From Alligator mississippiensis (Eukaryota > Chordata > Crocodylia > Alligatoridae): DNA of 64,000 nt. Where the stretch lies: assembly GCF_030867095.1 (NCBI RefSeq), contig NC_081826.1, positions 40,340,001 through 40,404,000 on the forward strand, in the 5' to 3' direction. Below, one piece after another: positions 34,889 through 47,100 of the stretch (position 1 is its first letter; every line of letters begins with the position of its first letter). The position numbers and the translations under genes are program-made. The notes below the pieces were generated by a model. The model was given only the letters and a program-made list of their open reading frames with translations. It had not been told where the DNA came from and ran no database searches.

Positions 34889-36380
34889 CCCTTTGTTTAA
34901 ACCCCTTTTTAGTTAGGATACCATGTACATGTAAAAATGGTAAAGTAACAATAAACTATTAAAATACGATGGCATAACAATCTAAACTCCTCTCCCAAAT
35001 ACCCCAAAATTCAAAAGCCATCCACCTCACCACGTGCACTCCTGCTCCCTGCCTCAGACCTAGGATAGCATCCCTCTCTGCCCACCCCAAGCTTAGTTCT
35101 CAGCCCCTCTTTACTACCTCCATGAACAAAACCAAATTTCTTCCCATATTCTTTCTAATCCTTACCCACTCCTGCCTCATGATCCATTTTAGGAAAAACA
35201 GGTTTTCCCCTGGAATATAATAGGTTGATAACTACAGATTACATGCTTGAATTTCTGTTGCTTTTGCAAACTCTAATCTTATACAATCCAATAACCAAGG
35301 AGAGGACCTAAAGGGTTAAATATGCTAGAAATAGTAAAATAAGAGAGAAAACATCTGCACCAGAGACAATTTTCTCTAGGCACCACAGTGTCTTCAATAT
35401 AAAATTTCATGTGCATACACATCAAGACAAATATTTTTAGTTAAATAGAAGCTGTTCACAGGTTTAAACAAAGACAGACCCATGTTAAAAGGCAAGATTT
35501 GAATGGCAGCTCTGAATTCAGACTGTATATGATACGTGCAGCCAAAGCACTGGACCCAAATGGATTTGTTTTTTAGGGGTTCAAAATCCAAATTTTCCTA
35601 ATTTTTGAGGTTTGTGGGGAAGGAGAAAGTGGGTGGTTGGATGGGAACATTCTGACATTTTTTTTTTGTTGGAAAATACTAATTTGTTGAATCCCAAATG
35701 TTTCACTCTTGGTTTTGACCAACTTCCAGTGAAGAATGGGTAGGGTTCCAACAGAGCTCTAATGGTTTCCTGCCAGCTCATCTTGTGGGCCGTTTCCTGT
35801 CTTCAGGCTTCAGTGGTAACCTGCCATACAGACTGCTCCAGGTCTGGGGATCCAAGACTCCCAGCAGGGAAGGCTGGGTCTGGCAGCTCCAGCTTGATAT
35901 AGGCTCAATCCTGCCTGAGTGGGGATTACTGCCTGCCTCCTACACCCTGCCCTCACCATGACAGAGCAAATGACCCTGCAGGGTACCCTTATAAGGCTAC
36001 CACTGCATGAAGCAGATGCCCCTATCCAGCACCTCTAAAGGCAGCCTTTGTGGCCCTTGCTCCACAGTAGTACCATATTGTTCCAATTACCGGTTGACCC
36101 TGCATATATATTGAGGATGATTCTTGTTCTTTTTGAGGGGAAAAAAGGTTGTCTTATAATTGTAACAATATGGTTGTTCTAAAATAAACTAATGAGTGAA
36201 AACTAACTTTAAATAATGTATTTTCAGCTTTCCCGTGTACATCATAAAGACACAAAAAGTACAAACAGCATTTTTATAGGTCACTCTCACAGGCAAAATG
36301 AATATCTTCCATCACTCAGGAACCTAGTTCAAGGGGTGGTTTTTTTTGTTTGTTTTGTTTTTTACATCTAAGTGGTAGAT
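34889..36380. other. Intergenic, nothing firm
   Basis: No gene seen. The stretch 36085-36195 (tatattgaggatgattcttg, ttgtcttataattg) faintly recalls the ends of the TA-flanked MITE family, but I could not define borders. Confidence 0.4.
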
Positions 36381-36699
36381 CAGTAGTTCTCAACATTTTT
36401 AGACTCAAGGCACCCGCAGGAAGACTCAAAGCACCTCTCAGAAAGTTCCAGATCTGAGGTTTCACTTATTTTTTGACTATATAACAATAATAGATCGATT
36501 TTCTGTTGCAAAGAAGTCAGAAAGACCACAGCAGGTCAGAATGTTTTTAATGCTGTGATTTCCTATTTGAAATCTCTAGGTTTAACTTGTGAAACATGTT
36601 TGCACACCTAAGTGCTAACATTATGTGGCACCCTGTGGCATCCTTGAAAGGATCTCAAGGCACCCCAAAGTGCCATGGTACCCTGGTTGAAAATCACTG
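36381..36699. repeat. hAT MITE (CAGTGGTTCTCAACC type)
   Basis: A 319-bp element with the left end cagtagttctcaac and right end gttgaaaatcactg, an inverted pair of the hAT-Charlie type. The flanking 8-mers tggtagat (36373-36380) and ttgtaaat (36700-36707) agree at six of eight positions, consistent with an old hAT duplication. Inside, 'actcaaggcaccc' and 'tctcaaggcacccc' repeat. Confidence 0.75.
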
Positions 36700-37171
36700 T
36701 TGTAAATGAAAAATCTAATGGGAGTATTTCAGGCACTGGTCTGTTCCCAGCTCTGCTACTTGTTCTGTGGCCTTAGGCAAGTCAGTTAAAGTAGGTTTCG
36801 GTTCCATTTCAGTTTACCATTTATAAAAAATGATATAATAAATATCATTTTTACAAATGCTCACTAAGATCTCTAGATTCCTTATTAAAAAGATGATATT
36901 GTGTACATTCCAAGTTTTGTTTTTCCGTAAAAGCTGAAGGGAAAAATAGCCATCAAAGAACAGCAGACAGATGCACCTTTTAAATTGCTGTGTTAGAAAT
37001 ATCACTAAATGTTGCAGGAAACACACAGGATGCTTAACAGTTAAACTGCTTGAAAATCAGGTTGTTTTCCATGCATTGATTTGTAATTGTCAAACTGCAA
37101 ACACACCTTAATATGAACCAGATGTAGTCTTATCTCCACACATGGCATTTCAAAAGAGGTTAAAATGTTGG
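36700..37171. other. Intergenic, nothing recognised
   Basis: AT-rich, no gene or named repeat visible. Confidence 0.45.
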
Positions 37172-37577
37172 TGTAACAGAGAGCCAGAAGGCTCCTGTTA
37201 CTTGAAGAAGAAAGGGCAGTAGGAGGAGCTAATTACAAGGAAAATAACCAGCCAGGGGGAAAAAACAGAGGCCAGGAGGGCATATCACAGAATTGGTTAC
37301 CTTGCAATAGTCCAGCAGGGATACAAGACATTCCTACAGTGGCTAGCCAGTAGCAATAAACTACCTTGGGGTGAAGCCAGCAAGCCTAATCAGAAAACTC
37401 CTGTAGGTAGCTGGGGAAGTCACCTGACCAGAAAGGGGCAGGGCCTGGGAGATGCAAGCCCAGGGATGAACCAGGGCAGGTAGTCTAGCCCTGGAGGGCA
37501 CTAGGTAAAGAGCTCTGCAGAGAGAGATGCCAGTTGCTAGATGACTGATTCAGATTCTGCTAGGCTGGTGATGTTAC
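37172..37577. mobile_element. Possible LTR-like fossil
   Basis: A ~406-bp stretch that begins tgtaacag and ends gttaca, the short inverted ends expected of an LTR, with a hairpin at 37173-37201 just inside the left edge. It contrasts in composition with its flanks. I cannot name the family, see no matching second copy nearby, and find no target duplication. If real it is an old, broken remnant. Confidence 0.3.
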
Positions 37578-39172
37578 ATAAGGGCAGTGGGCTTATGACT
37601 TTGGTTTGAGTTTTAACTGGTGGACTGGGTTTGGGACTGTAGGGGAGGTTTGGAGGTCCCAGAGGGTCAGGGAGGTACAAGGCTTAAGCCTGCTAGGGGC
37701 AGTGCACAAGCCGCTGCACCCCAGGAGGGGTGAGAACCAGGGCCAGGGGCCTGAAGTCTGAGAAGGATCAGAGCCAGGGGCCTGAATCCCAAAAGAGGCA
37801 GAGTCAAAGTTCAAGAGGGCAAGACAGTGCTGTAGCAACAAAGTTTGATATATGGGGCAAAGCCCGCAGCAGCCTGCTCTCTCTCTGTACACAGATCTGC
37901 CCTGCCACCCCATGCTTGCCCAGGACTGCATGCAGTAGTGGGAGCTGTCGTTCTCCAACCCCCCGTGCCTCCTCAGATGAGCTGCTCGTGGCTCCATCCT
38001 GTGCCCCACCCCAGCTGGGTAGCACCTGTTGGAACCCCTTTCTTCGGTGCTTGAGACAGTTGCCCCACTCATCTCTACCCCCCCTTGCTATGGTACTGAG
38101 GCAAGACTTGGATTGGAACCCAGAAGCCGGGTCAGACACGGCAGGCCTAGGTTAAGGGAACCAGCGAGAGGAAAGCGTTGGAAACCAGGAATGCTGTGGT
38201 CCCAACGAGGGTGTTGAGGCTTGAGGTAGCCTGCTATTGGATTGGGACAAAGTGCCCCCTGAAGTCATTCATCATTAACATGTGAAGGGCATGGACGCAA
38301 CTGTAGGGGAGGTTGGAGACTGAATAGCCCATAAGGTAACAGGTGCTGGAAGTGCTGACAGAGTGCGAGAGCCAGATCCAAGGGGAATTTGCAGGCAGGA
38401 GTTCAGAGTATGGCTCACTCTATGACCCTTGGGCAGCCTCCCTTTCCAAAAGGGACTAAGAACACTATAAGCTGCTATGTGTAGAGTCTGGGAAGATCTC
38501 AGCAAGGTATACTTGATCAAGCTAGTTGAGTTGACCAGTTTTACTTTTGCTGTGGGCTTTGACCAAGGACCCACTGTTTAGGGCCCTTGCTTCTGCTGTA
38601 GCCAGGCTAGTAGATAATACCTAGAGGCTACCCCAGGCTTGTTAGCAATGCAAAACAAACAAAAGAAGTTAAACAAATAAGCTAGCACTTAGCTGTCTTC
38701 CAGTAGTTCTTCCAGGCTTCACCTTCCAGTTACCTCTTATTTTTCAGAGGCTTTGCAAAGCTTGCGGGCTTGTGCAACAAAGCAAATGATCAAGCAAACA
38801 AACAAAGAGCCCTGCTCCAGGTTCTCCTGGTGGCTGCTTAACTCCTGGTAACTCTAGACAGCCTGCTCCCTAGCCAGGTGCAGCCCCTTGAGGCTGCTTT
38901 CAATGTCTTTTATCCTTCCCACTCTGGGCTCACATGGCTAAACCTCTCTCACTGCCCACACCTGTGTCAGCTCCCTTGTTGAAGGACTCATCACATCCAA
39001 GGACCTGGTTCTTCAGCCTCCAGTAAGTTCTCACCGGGCTGGGGTGGGCATACAAAGGTGCTTCTGGGCTGTGGGGCTCTTCAGACTCCCCTGAACCCTT
39101 AGTAACAGAGCAGGGCCCTATTACAAACAGCAAGGCATAGCAGAAAAAAGTGAAGGGAAAGGTACTGTAGAC
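37578..39172. other. GC-richer intergenic stretch, possible unclassified repeat
   Basis: Higher GC than its surroundings to ~38570, with repeated phrases such as 'ccaggggcctgaa' at 37741 and 37775. It may belong with the LTR-like piece before it or be an unrelated repeat. No gene is recognised; open frames on both strands lack domains. Confidence 0.35.
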
Positions 39173-39679
39173 CAGGGGTCAGCAATGTTTTTGGGCAGTG
39201 CCAAAAACACGCCAACCTCAACTTGGCAGATGGTAGAGGAGCCACAAGGGGCCTGATCCTTGTTGTAGCAGTTTAGGCTCTGTAGTGGGTGGTACATGCA
39301 TTTGCCACTGGTAATGAGCTAGGTTGGGGTTCTGTGGATCCTAGTACAGCCACTTTCAGCATCCTGGTTGCCTGCTGCAGCCAGCTCAGGCTCTGGGCAG
39401 GCCCCTGCTGCCCACCAAGGAGCCCGGGCTATTTGCAGCAAGCACTGGGAGGCTGAAAGCAGCTGCACGAGGGCCACAGAGCCCTAGCCCAGCTCATTGT
39501 TTGTGGTGGGTGCACACGGGCATCTGGGTGGATAATTGGGGAACTGCGAGGGGCCTGATCCTTGTTGTAATAGTGCAACCCTGGCCCCCTCTCTACCATC
39601 TGCCCCTAGATGCATGTGTCAAGCAAAATGCCTTCATGTGCCACACTCTAGCATGCATACTGGGGGTTACTGACCCCTG
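39173..39679. repeat. hAT MITE (CAGGGGTCGGCAA type)
   Basis: A 507-bp element with the ends caggggtcagcaatg and cagtaacccc-type inverted right end (ttactgacccctg). The 8-mers ctgtagac (39165-39172) and ccctagac (39680-39687) agree at six of eight positions. Its right part (aaaatgccttcatgtgccac) is the inverted relative of 7000-7035 in the smaller copy. Confidence 0.75.
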
Positions 39680-40976
39680 CCCTAGACCCAGAACAGGAAA
39701 GGAGCCAAGGGGCACCAGGGGCATCACAGCCAGCCCTGAAATCTCAAGAGTAGTTACAGTTGGAAATTGCAGGAAAACTTATAGTGGCGAATGACTAAAT
39801 TACCCACCAAAATGGAGGTTTCATCCATATCCTGTCAGTCAGCAATAGGTCTATGCATGAGTCAACGCAGGAGAATTTTATTCTGTGGTCCAGCTTCTGC
39901 ATTTCTGATTCACCCAAACTCTCTCCACTCTTCATGTGCTGACCTTTGATGGAAAGATTCATCTGAGTAAAAGGTTCTGTACATCTATTAAATGTTTGTA
40001 GGTTCTGACTCTTACAGTGGAAGAAGCATTACCTGATACTGTTTAAAGCTACTGTTTGCCTCAAAGGCTTTTATAATTTTCCTTTTCAAATGTATAAATA
40101 AACATGTAGAAATTTAATTTAGTAGTGTACAATAACAAGGTATCCTGTTATGAGTTTTCCTCTGTTCTATGAATAGACAGATTCCTTGTGGATGATCTGG
40201 TTTCTCTACTTCACTCATGTTTCTTTTAAAGGGAGAAATTTTATATTATAAGACATCTTATTGAGTTCCAGAAGAGGCTCAAAAATGTACCTTTCTTAAA
40301 TCTGGTTTTCAGACCAGATATTTAGTACTTAATATTGACTTATCCAGTAGAGTCTCTCTCTCTCCCCTTTCCTTCCTCCCTCTCTCTGTCTTTCTTGAAC
40401 ATACATTCATTCACTCTGCCTCTGAAAGAAACAATTCATGGGAATATGGATAAAGCTCTCAGGCATTTATAGCACCTCTCTGTTTTCCTTTCTAAATCCT
40501 TGCAGATTATATATATTCCTCTTGTGTTTCCACAGCAATCATGATTATATTTGATGGTATTAAAAAATGCAGAGTAAAATAAGTCAAAATAAATTGATAA
40601 AATGGTTTGATTGATTGATTTCATACTAGGCTTCTAGTATTAATTGATTTTTCATTTTTATTATAATACAGTCTGCAATATAATCTAATAACAAAAAGAG
40701 TCCTTTTGATCTCACACAGTAAATGAAATTGGGGGTCAGATTTTCAAGATTACTTAGATCAGAGATAATTTGGAAAAGCTCTGACACAGCATTATCCTTT
40801 TTTCTATTGGCCATTAGCAACAGTATACAAAGTGTACAATTCTTCTTTTCAAATTCAGACTGTATATTCAGCATATAGATAATTTTCATAAATCAGCCAC
40901 ATGCTCTAAATAACAGAAAAAAATCTTGTATTCTAGAATTTTGTTTTAAAAAGGTACAAAATGAAGTGAAACCATA
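39680..40976. other. Intergenic, nothing recognised
   Basis: AT-rich with a pyrimidine-rich low-complexity stretch at 40349-40395 (tctctctc/ccttccctc). No gene or named repeat. Confidence 0.45.
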
Positions 40977-41387
40977 GAGAGACTGAAGGGTATCCAGGTT
41001 GTAGCCGCCATACTGGTCTACAGGAAAGAGCAATCAGGACTCATGTTAGAGGTGTGAAACCTTATTAGGCCAACTATATTTTTGCAAAAGAATGTCTTTA
41101 ATTGCAAGCTTTTGGTCACAAACACCCTTCATCAGGCTTCGGAGAAAAGATTGTAAAAGTTCTCCTGGGTAAAAATGAAAGTTCATATTTCATATTTTAA
41201 CTCTCCTATGGAACATGAACTTTAATTTCTACCCAGGAGAACTTTTACAATCTTTTCTCTGATGCCTGATGAAGGCTGTTTGTGCCTGAAAGCTTGCAAT
41301 TAAACATTTTTTTTTTTTCTGCAAAGAACTAGTAGTTCTAATAAAAGATATCACCTCTACCACAAGTCCTGATTGGAGAGACTGAAG
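40977..41387. mobile_element. Inverted pair of Penelope-like terminal repeats with 12-bp TSD
   Basis: A compact hairpin unit. Arms 41031-41190 and 41211-41375 are inverted copies, including an exact 29-bp core (41143-41171 against 41230-41258). Both arms carry the Penelope terminal-repeat words 'gcaagcttt', 'cttcatcagg' and 'aataaaagatatcacctct'. A further unpaired terminal segment (ggttgtagccgccatactgg) is at 41000-41030. An exact 12-bp direct repeat, gagagactgaag, flanks the unit at 40977-40988 and 41376-41387. There is no RT or endonuclease sequence inside. Confidence 0.8.
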
Positions 41388-41599
41388 AAATTTGAAAGCA
41401 GATGTTTCTTTTGTATTGTTTTAAAAATGTTGAAGATGTAATTGATCAAGTTTTTGCAATAATATGATGGATCTCCTAATATTCAGGAAACCTCGTTTTC
41501 CTGTATAGTCAGTTCTTATACAGTGAAGATTTGGATTCATTTATAGAACTGTATAATGAAATAACTTGATTGATATTCAGTTGTGTATTGATTTTTAGA

Positions 41600-42278
41600 T
41601 ATATACTAGCCAACTGCCTGTCAAGAATGACAGGGTGGTGGGGAGCGGCAGGGATGAAGGCCAGCCTCCGGCCCTGCACCCACATACCCCCTGTCCTCAT
41701 CTGGCCCCGCCCTGCCCTTCGGGCCCTACCCTGTCCCCACCCCCTGTTGCTTCAGGCCTGACCCCCTTCCCCCTGGCGGTTCGGGTCTGGGCCCACTCCC
41801 CTCCTTATACCCTTCCCACCACTGCAGGTCCAACCCCATTTCCCTGCCCCCCACCACGGTGGGTTTGACCCCATTCCCCCCCACCCCCACAGCCTCAGCC
41901 CAACCCCATTTCACCCCCCTGTTGCAACAGGCTCAACCACATTCCCCCCCTCGTCCCCTCCCCACTGCAGCGAGTCAAACCCCATTCTCCCCCCCCCCCA
42001 CTGCTGCTGCCTCCAAGGAGTAGGGGGGCTGGGGGGAAGCTTGCCGTGCTATCCTCTCCATCCCCCTTGGCCAGCACTCCATGTTGCCACTGCCTCCAGA
42101 GAGCAAGGCCAGTGGGGAGTGGGGGAGGCCAGCACTGCTGGCCTCATCCCCCCTGTTCCTTCTCCTCTGTCCCCACTGTCATGGTGGCACATCACTGCCT
42201 CCTGTCCAGAATGCTCTTGGAGCTGCTGAGATAACACTTTATTCAAACTCTGGTTATGGACAGACTAAGGCTTATATA
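41600..42278. repeat. Possible TA-type MITE with GC-rich core
   Basis: The left edge tatatactagccaactgcct and the complement of the right edge (tatataagccttagtctgtc) are alignable with small gaps, suggesting inverted ends and a TA-type duplication. The core (41640-42230) is very C-rich with phrases repeated around 'caaccccattcccc', at 41830, 41865, 41900 and 41975. Family not assigned. Confidence 0.45.
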
Positions 42279-43969
42279 TCTATGTGTATATATATGTATG
42301 CGCATATATGTAAAGTTTGATCCATATCAAGTGGAGCCTTCTGTTACCTTCAGTGAGTTTTGGAGCCAGGTCTTAGCGCATGTACAACAATGCACCTAAA
42401 ATTTTCTATCCATTTAACTAAAAGAAATCTCTCACCTACTGTTACAAAATTTCAAAACTGAAAAAGCATTTCAAATCTGATCACTGCCTTTAAATGTATA
42501 TGATATAAGTTGTTGACTGAATATAACTGTAGACTGTTTTCTTAGTAGTCAAGGATATCCAATGCCGAGTGTGTCACTTTTATGGAAATCTAGTGGCAGT
42601 CCATTTGTTTCTGTTCCATAATACAACATTCCTTAAGTTAATGGCACTTAAGCAACTCTATTAGGTTAGGTTTGTTTGCTTTGTGATTGCAGCTATAGCT
42701 TATTGACACCTCAATGTATATATAAAACTCGGGATTGTTTATTCAAATTTAGCGATAGAATTGGGAATTTTCAATGGGATGTATTACAAGATGGAGTGAC
42801 CCTAAATCCTCATGACTAATGTAAAGTGTATTAAGTTCAGTATCCTCAGCTTTGCATCTTATCCAGTTACCATTATAGTAACTTCTACTACAGTCCCATT
42901 GACTCTGGGGAATCACATTCGTCCTTTAATGTTGAATTTGTTCATTACTGCTTATCCATATATGAGTGGCTCACTTGTCATAGTGGTCAACAAAGAGGTT
43001 CTTGTCTCCAATTTTATGATGTCTGTGAATCCCTTGTCTCATGCCCCCATTGCCTCCACTTTATAAAGCATAAGCATACTGTTTAAACTTGGGGACAAAC
43101 TAATTTTTCTTTCCTCATGCTTTAGTTGATTCCTTAAGTATTACTAAAAATCCTTTGTGATAGGGGGGCAGACTGGCAAAGGTATTTAAGCACATTTAGA
43201 TAAAAATAGGAACTTACTTGGATTTTCAGAAGGACCTAAGCAGGTACCTATCTCCCACTAGTTAGAAAATCCTAGTAGATTCTGTATTTTCACCTCTGTG
43301 GTAAAGATACAGAGTGTGGCCCTGAGTGAGCAACTAACCAGCTAGCAGTAGCTCACAACTTGCCCAAACTGCAAAACAATATGTCTCAAGAATCTACCAC
43401 TAAGCTGTGCTCCTTTGTGAGATCATTTGCCCTAAATGAAGTGCACCTTTCTTCAGGCCTGGTTTCTCAGAGAAGAGGGGCCAATGCCTATATTGTACAC
43501 TTACCTCTTTTACTAGAGACAGCAGGAGAGTATTTCAAGCTTTAAACCATGGCCAGACTTTTGAACCAGTTTTCCCAAATGGCACTGATATTTGTACTTG
43601 GGCTGCTCACAGATATGGGGAAAAAAACAAAACCAAAAGGTGCATCGCTTTAAACTTGGCATACTCCGATGCTGAGCCCAGCACATGCCCGGAAGACGCA
43701 TTGCATTAGTTGAACCCAGTTCACTCAACGTCTATATTGATTGGGTGCTTTAGTGGGGCTTTTTTGGTGGTTTTATCGAATAGCTGATTAAATTGGCTTT
43801 TAGTTAAAAATGCCAAAAGGTCCCAATGAAACACCTGCTCTATACAGACACTGTGGTGCCGGGCTGAACTAATGCATTGCTTCTTCCAGTAAAGCACTTT
43901 TTTTTTTTCTTTCACATCTGTCATTACCCCTGTCTCATCTGTGGTCAGCATAGCACATAACCTTGCACA
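42279..43969. other. Intergenic, nothing recognised
   Basis: AT-rich. A short TA-rich microsatellite lies at 42270-42310 (tatatatctatgtgtatata). No gene or named repeat. Confidence 0.45.
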
Positions 43970-44165
43970 TAGATTCATAGAGGTTAGGGTCAGAAGGGAC
44001 CTCAGTAAATCATTGAGTCCAAACCCTTGCCCTATGCAGGAAAGAGCACTGGGGTGGGATGACCCCAGCTAGCTGCTTATCCAGTCTGCTCTTGAAAACC
44101 CCCAAAGTAGGGGAGAGCACCACCTCCCTTGGAAGCCCATTCCAGATTCTGGCAACCCTTACTGT
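43970..44165 (-). mobile_element. CR1 LINE 3'-tail fragment
   Basis: Antisense CR1 tail: 'tagattcatagaggttaggg', then 'cagaagggacctcagtaaat', then 'ggagagcaccacctcccttg' and 'ccattccagattctggcaac'. This is the 3' UTR and end of CR1 in the minus orientation, 5'-truncated to ~200 bp. Confidence 0.85.
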
Positions 44166-47100
44166 GAAATTAAAATTAAACACACACACTTAAGTAGTCC
44201 ACTGAATAGAGATGAGCCTAAGTACCTGCTTAAAAGCTTTCCTGAGCTGGGTCTCTAATTGCCCTTATGTTCAGAGGAGCAGACCACCCACTGATTCTAC
44301 TGAAGTCAATGAGAGATGGTAATGGTGTGAAAATTAGTCCATTTATACTTAGTGATCTGATCAGCCCACTGAAATCAATGGGGGCTTTTCCATCAACTTC
44401 AGTAGGCTTTCGACCTGCCTTATGGCTGGAATTCTCACAGAAACCTAAGGGCCTGGACAGACATTCATTTGTGGCATGACCAGTGCCTCAACACTTTGTA
44501 GTGCTATGAAAGTCTAGTGTTATTAGGGGTGTACTTACATTCACAACTCCCTGGCTGGACAGCTACAAAGTCATCATAAAGGCATGCTCTCCAGCCAAGG
44601 TGACCAGGAAGCTACTCCTCTGCTCCCCATGTCCCCAGGAGAGCTTCTCAGTAAGCATGCCCTCTCCCCACTGCGAAAGGGGGACCACCAGGCAGGCTCT
44701 TTGTGATCACTGGGCAACCAATCACTGACAATGATTGGCAGGTACCAATGCCTGTTATCAGGCATGTACATACAGGTCTTTCTACCAGTAAGAATTTTGG
44801 AGAAATTTTTACCAGTAGAAAAATAGCCTGGGAGCTGGAGCCGACATGTGTTCCAAGGGCCAATCTTGCCCTTATGTGGGTCCATTATTTAACAGCCTGT
44901 CTTCTGTTCTGCCTGCGAAGTGGGCAGGCTGTCAACTGGCAGCTGGACACTGCTGAAAATCAGCAGCTGCCCCAGACAGCCTAGGGAAGGTTCCAGCACT
45001 GGGAGATGTCCCCACATGTCACCAATCAGCTGATTGGTGGCACGTGGTGGGAAGGGGATATTCTCCCATGGTGGGAACTCTCCTATTTACTGTTACAAGA
45101 GAAATAGTCCCTTCTGCCTGGCTTATCCTTCACTGCTACAGGTTGACCCAGAGCAGTGTGGGGCAAGGCTCTGGGTTCTGTCTTCCAGGAGGGTTGCTGC
45201 TGCAAAAGAATGCCACCTCCTACCACCAATCAGCTAATTAGTGGTGCAGGGGGCAGGGTGCATTTTCTCAGCTGGGGAAACCCCCATTCCTGGAAAATTC
45301 TCCTCTCACCATGCTGCTGATTGGGGAGGGGGAGGGAGGGGAGTTATTTTTCAGGGCAGGATCTCAGCATGGCTCTCTAACAGCTCATCCTTTGGCAGAC
45401 TATCAGGGAGCTAGTGCCCTCCTACTCTCTCCCTTGGAGAGAAGGAGGGAGAACAGAGGACTCTGGGATATTGGGTGTCCTCACACCCAAGTAGTGGTAT
45501 CATTAGGGCAGGATGACCAAGCAGCCACAGCTGTAGTGGCATGAGGAAAAAAAATGACTGCTGCTGCAGCTGCACAATCACGCTTGCAGAGCAGCAGCAA
45601 CCAGAAATCACTGTTGTCCCTGTATGTAGCATCTGCCCTGGGCGCTTGGCTGTATCGTTACATCTGCACCCAAGAGAAATGTACGGGCATTCAAGTTAGA
45701 TTGTGAGGAGGGAAATAGTTCTTGTGGAAGTGCCAAGCAAGCCAACATTTTCATTTTCAATAGCTTTTCCATAGCTTTTACAGTGAAATGGAGAAAGACT
45801 GCTGTCTCCTCAAAGGAGATCTATTAGACACCTCTGATATTTATCAGCTCTTCTAAAATTACCTGTTTGCAGATAAAGGGGGCATTGATTATCTGTCAAA
45901 GGATGTGCCTGATTTACTCTATATTCCAGGTATGTCTGTACTGGTCTCACGTTCGGAAATTAGTTGAGAAAACCACATGCATTCTAAAACAGCTGTCACA
46001 TATCATCCCAGAGATGTCTTCTATCACCAGTCATGTTGATTGGTTTGAATATGGTATTGTTACTCCGTTATGATTTTCAAACCCCAGGACCTAACTCCAG
46101 TCAGGGAGTGGGGTGAAGCAAAGAAATCATTATTATCTAATAAAGGCGTTTTACCTGTAGGCAAAATATCTCTTGGGGTTCTGATGGATGAGACTGCCTC
46201 CAGAGGCAGCGCCTACATATCCTTTCATGTTGTGTAGTTTGCCTACATTCAGTGCTACCCTGGAGCTGTCATCTCCATCAGATTGTCAAGCACTGGTAAT
46301 GCTCACCTAGTTATTGTGCTTGGGAAACACAAGGGCTAGGACTGTGGCCACCCTTGGCAAAGGACTACAAGTGTATATACAAGAAAGGCTCCAAGCAACC
46401 CAACTTTGCCAGTGCAAAGCAGACAGTAACTTGGCCCATAAATATGTAGTAGCTGAAAAGGTGCTTTATGGATATAAGGTGATAACACTGCTGCACTAAT
46501 TGGCAAGCTGAGACATGGAAGAAGCAAACTAAAAAGTTGTTTAGTTAAGAGAATGCAGAAAGGATGGATTAAATAGGGACCAATTGGGGAATGATTTTCC
46601 TGCTCTTGCTGTAGGCACTGCTAATGCTGCAGGCAGCCTCATATATGATTGAGGACATCTCATGTTATTTAAGGCTTTCATGCTATTTTAATGTCTACAC
46701 TTTGGTTTCTGTGATGAAGGCCACTCCTGGTCATTTCAGGTTTATGAAGTAAGGAAGGAATCATTTAAGGAAAGAAAAGTAGAGAGCCATGCTTTGTTAC
46801 AGGGAAGAGATGTGCACCATAAAGCATGTAAGATGGAGTTTTACAAACATGACCTTAACAGACCACAGTCATTTTTATGCATTGTCTTTTTATGTCTTTG
46901 TACAGAACTTGGCACAATAGGATCATGGTCTTGGGCACTACTACAAGTACAAATAAACAATCATTATAATGATTCATTAGGCTAGAAAATGCTTTAGGAA
47001 ATCTCAGTTCAAGACTATAATTTGTGAACAAAGATATAGTGGGAGTTTCAAACGTGCTTAAATGACTTAGAAGCACAAGTTCCATCAAAAGTCAGTGGGA

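Noticed and set aside
44450-45690. A single large DNA transposon
   Set aside because: The supposed inverted ends match too loosely and no target duplication was found; mentioned only as a possibility.
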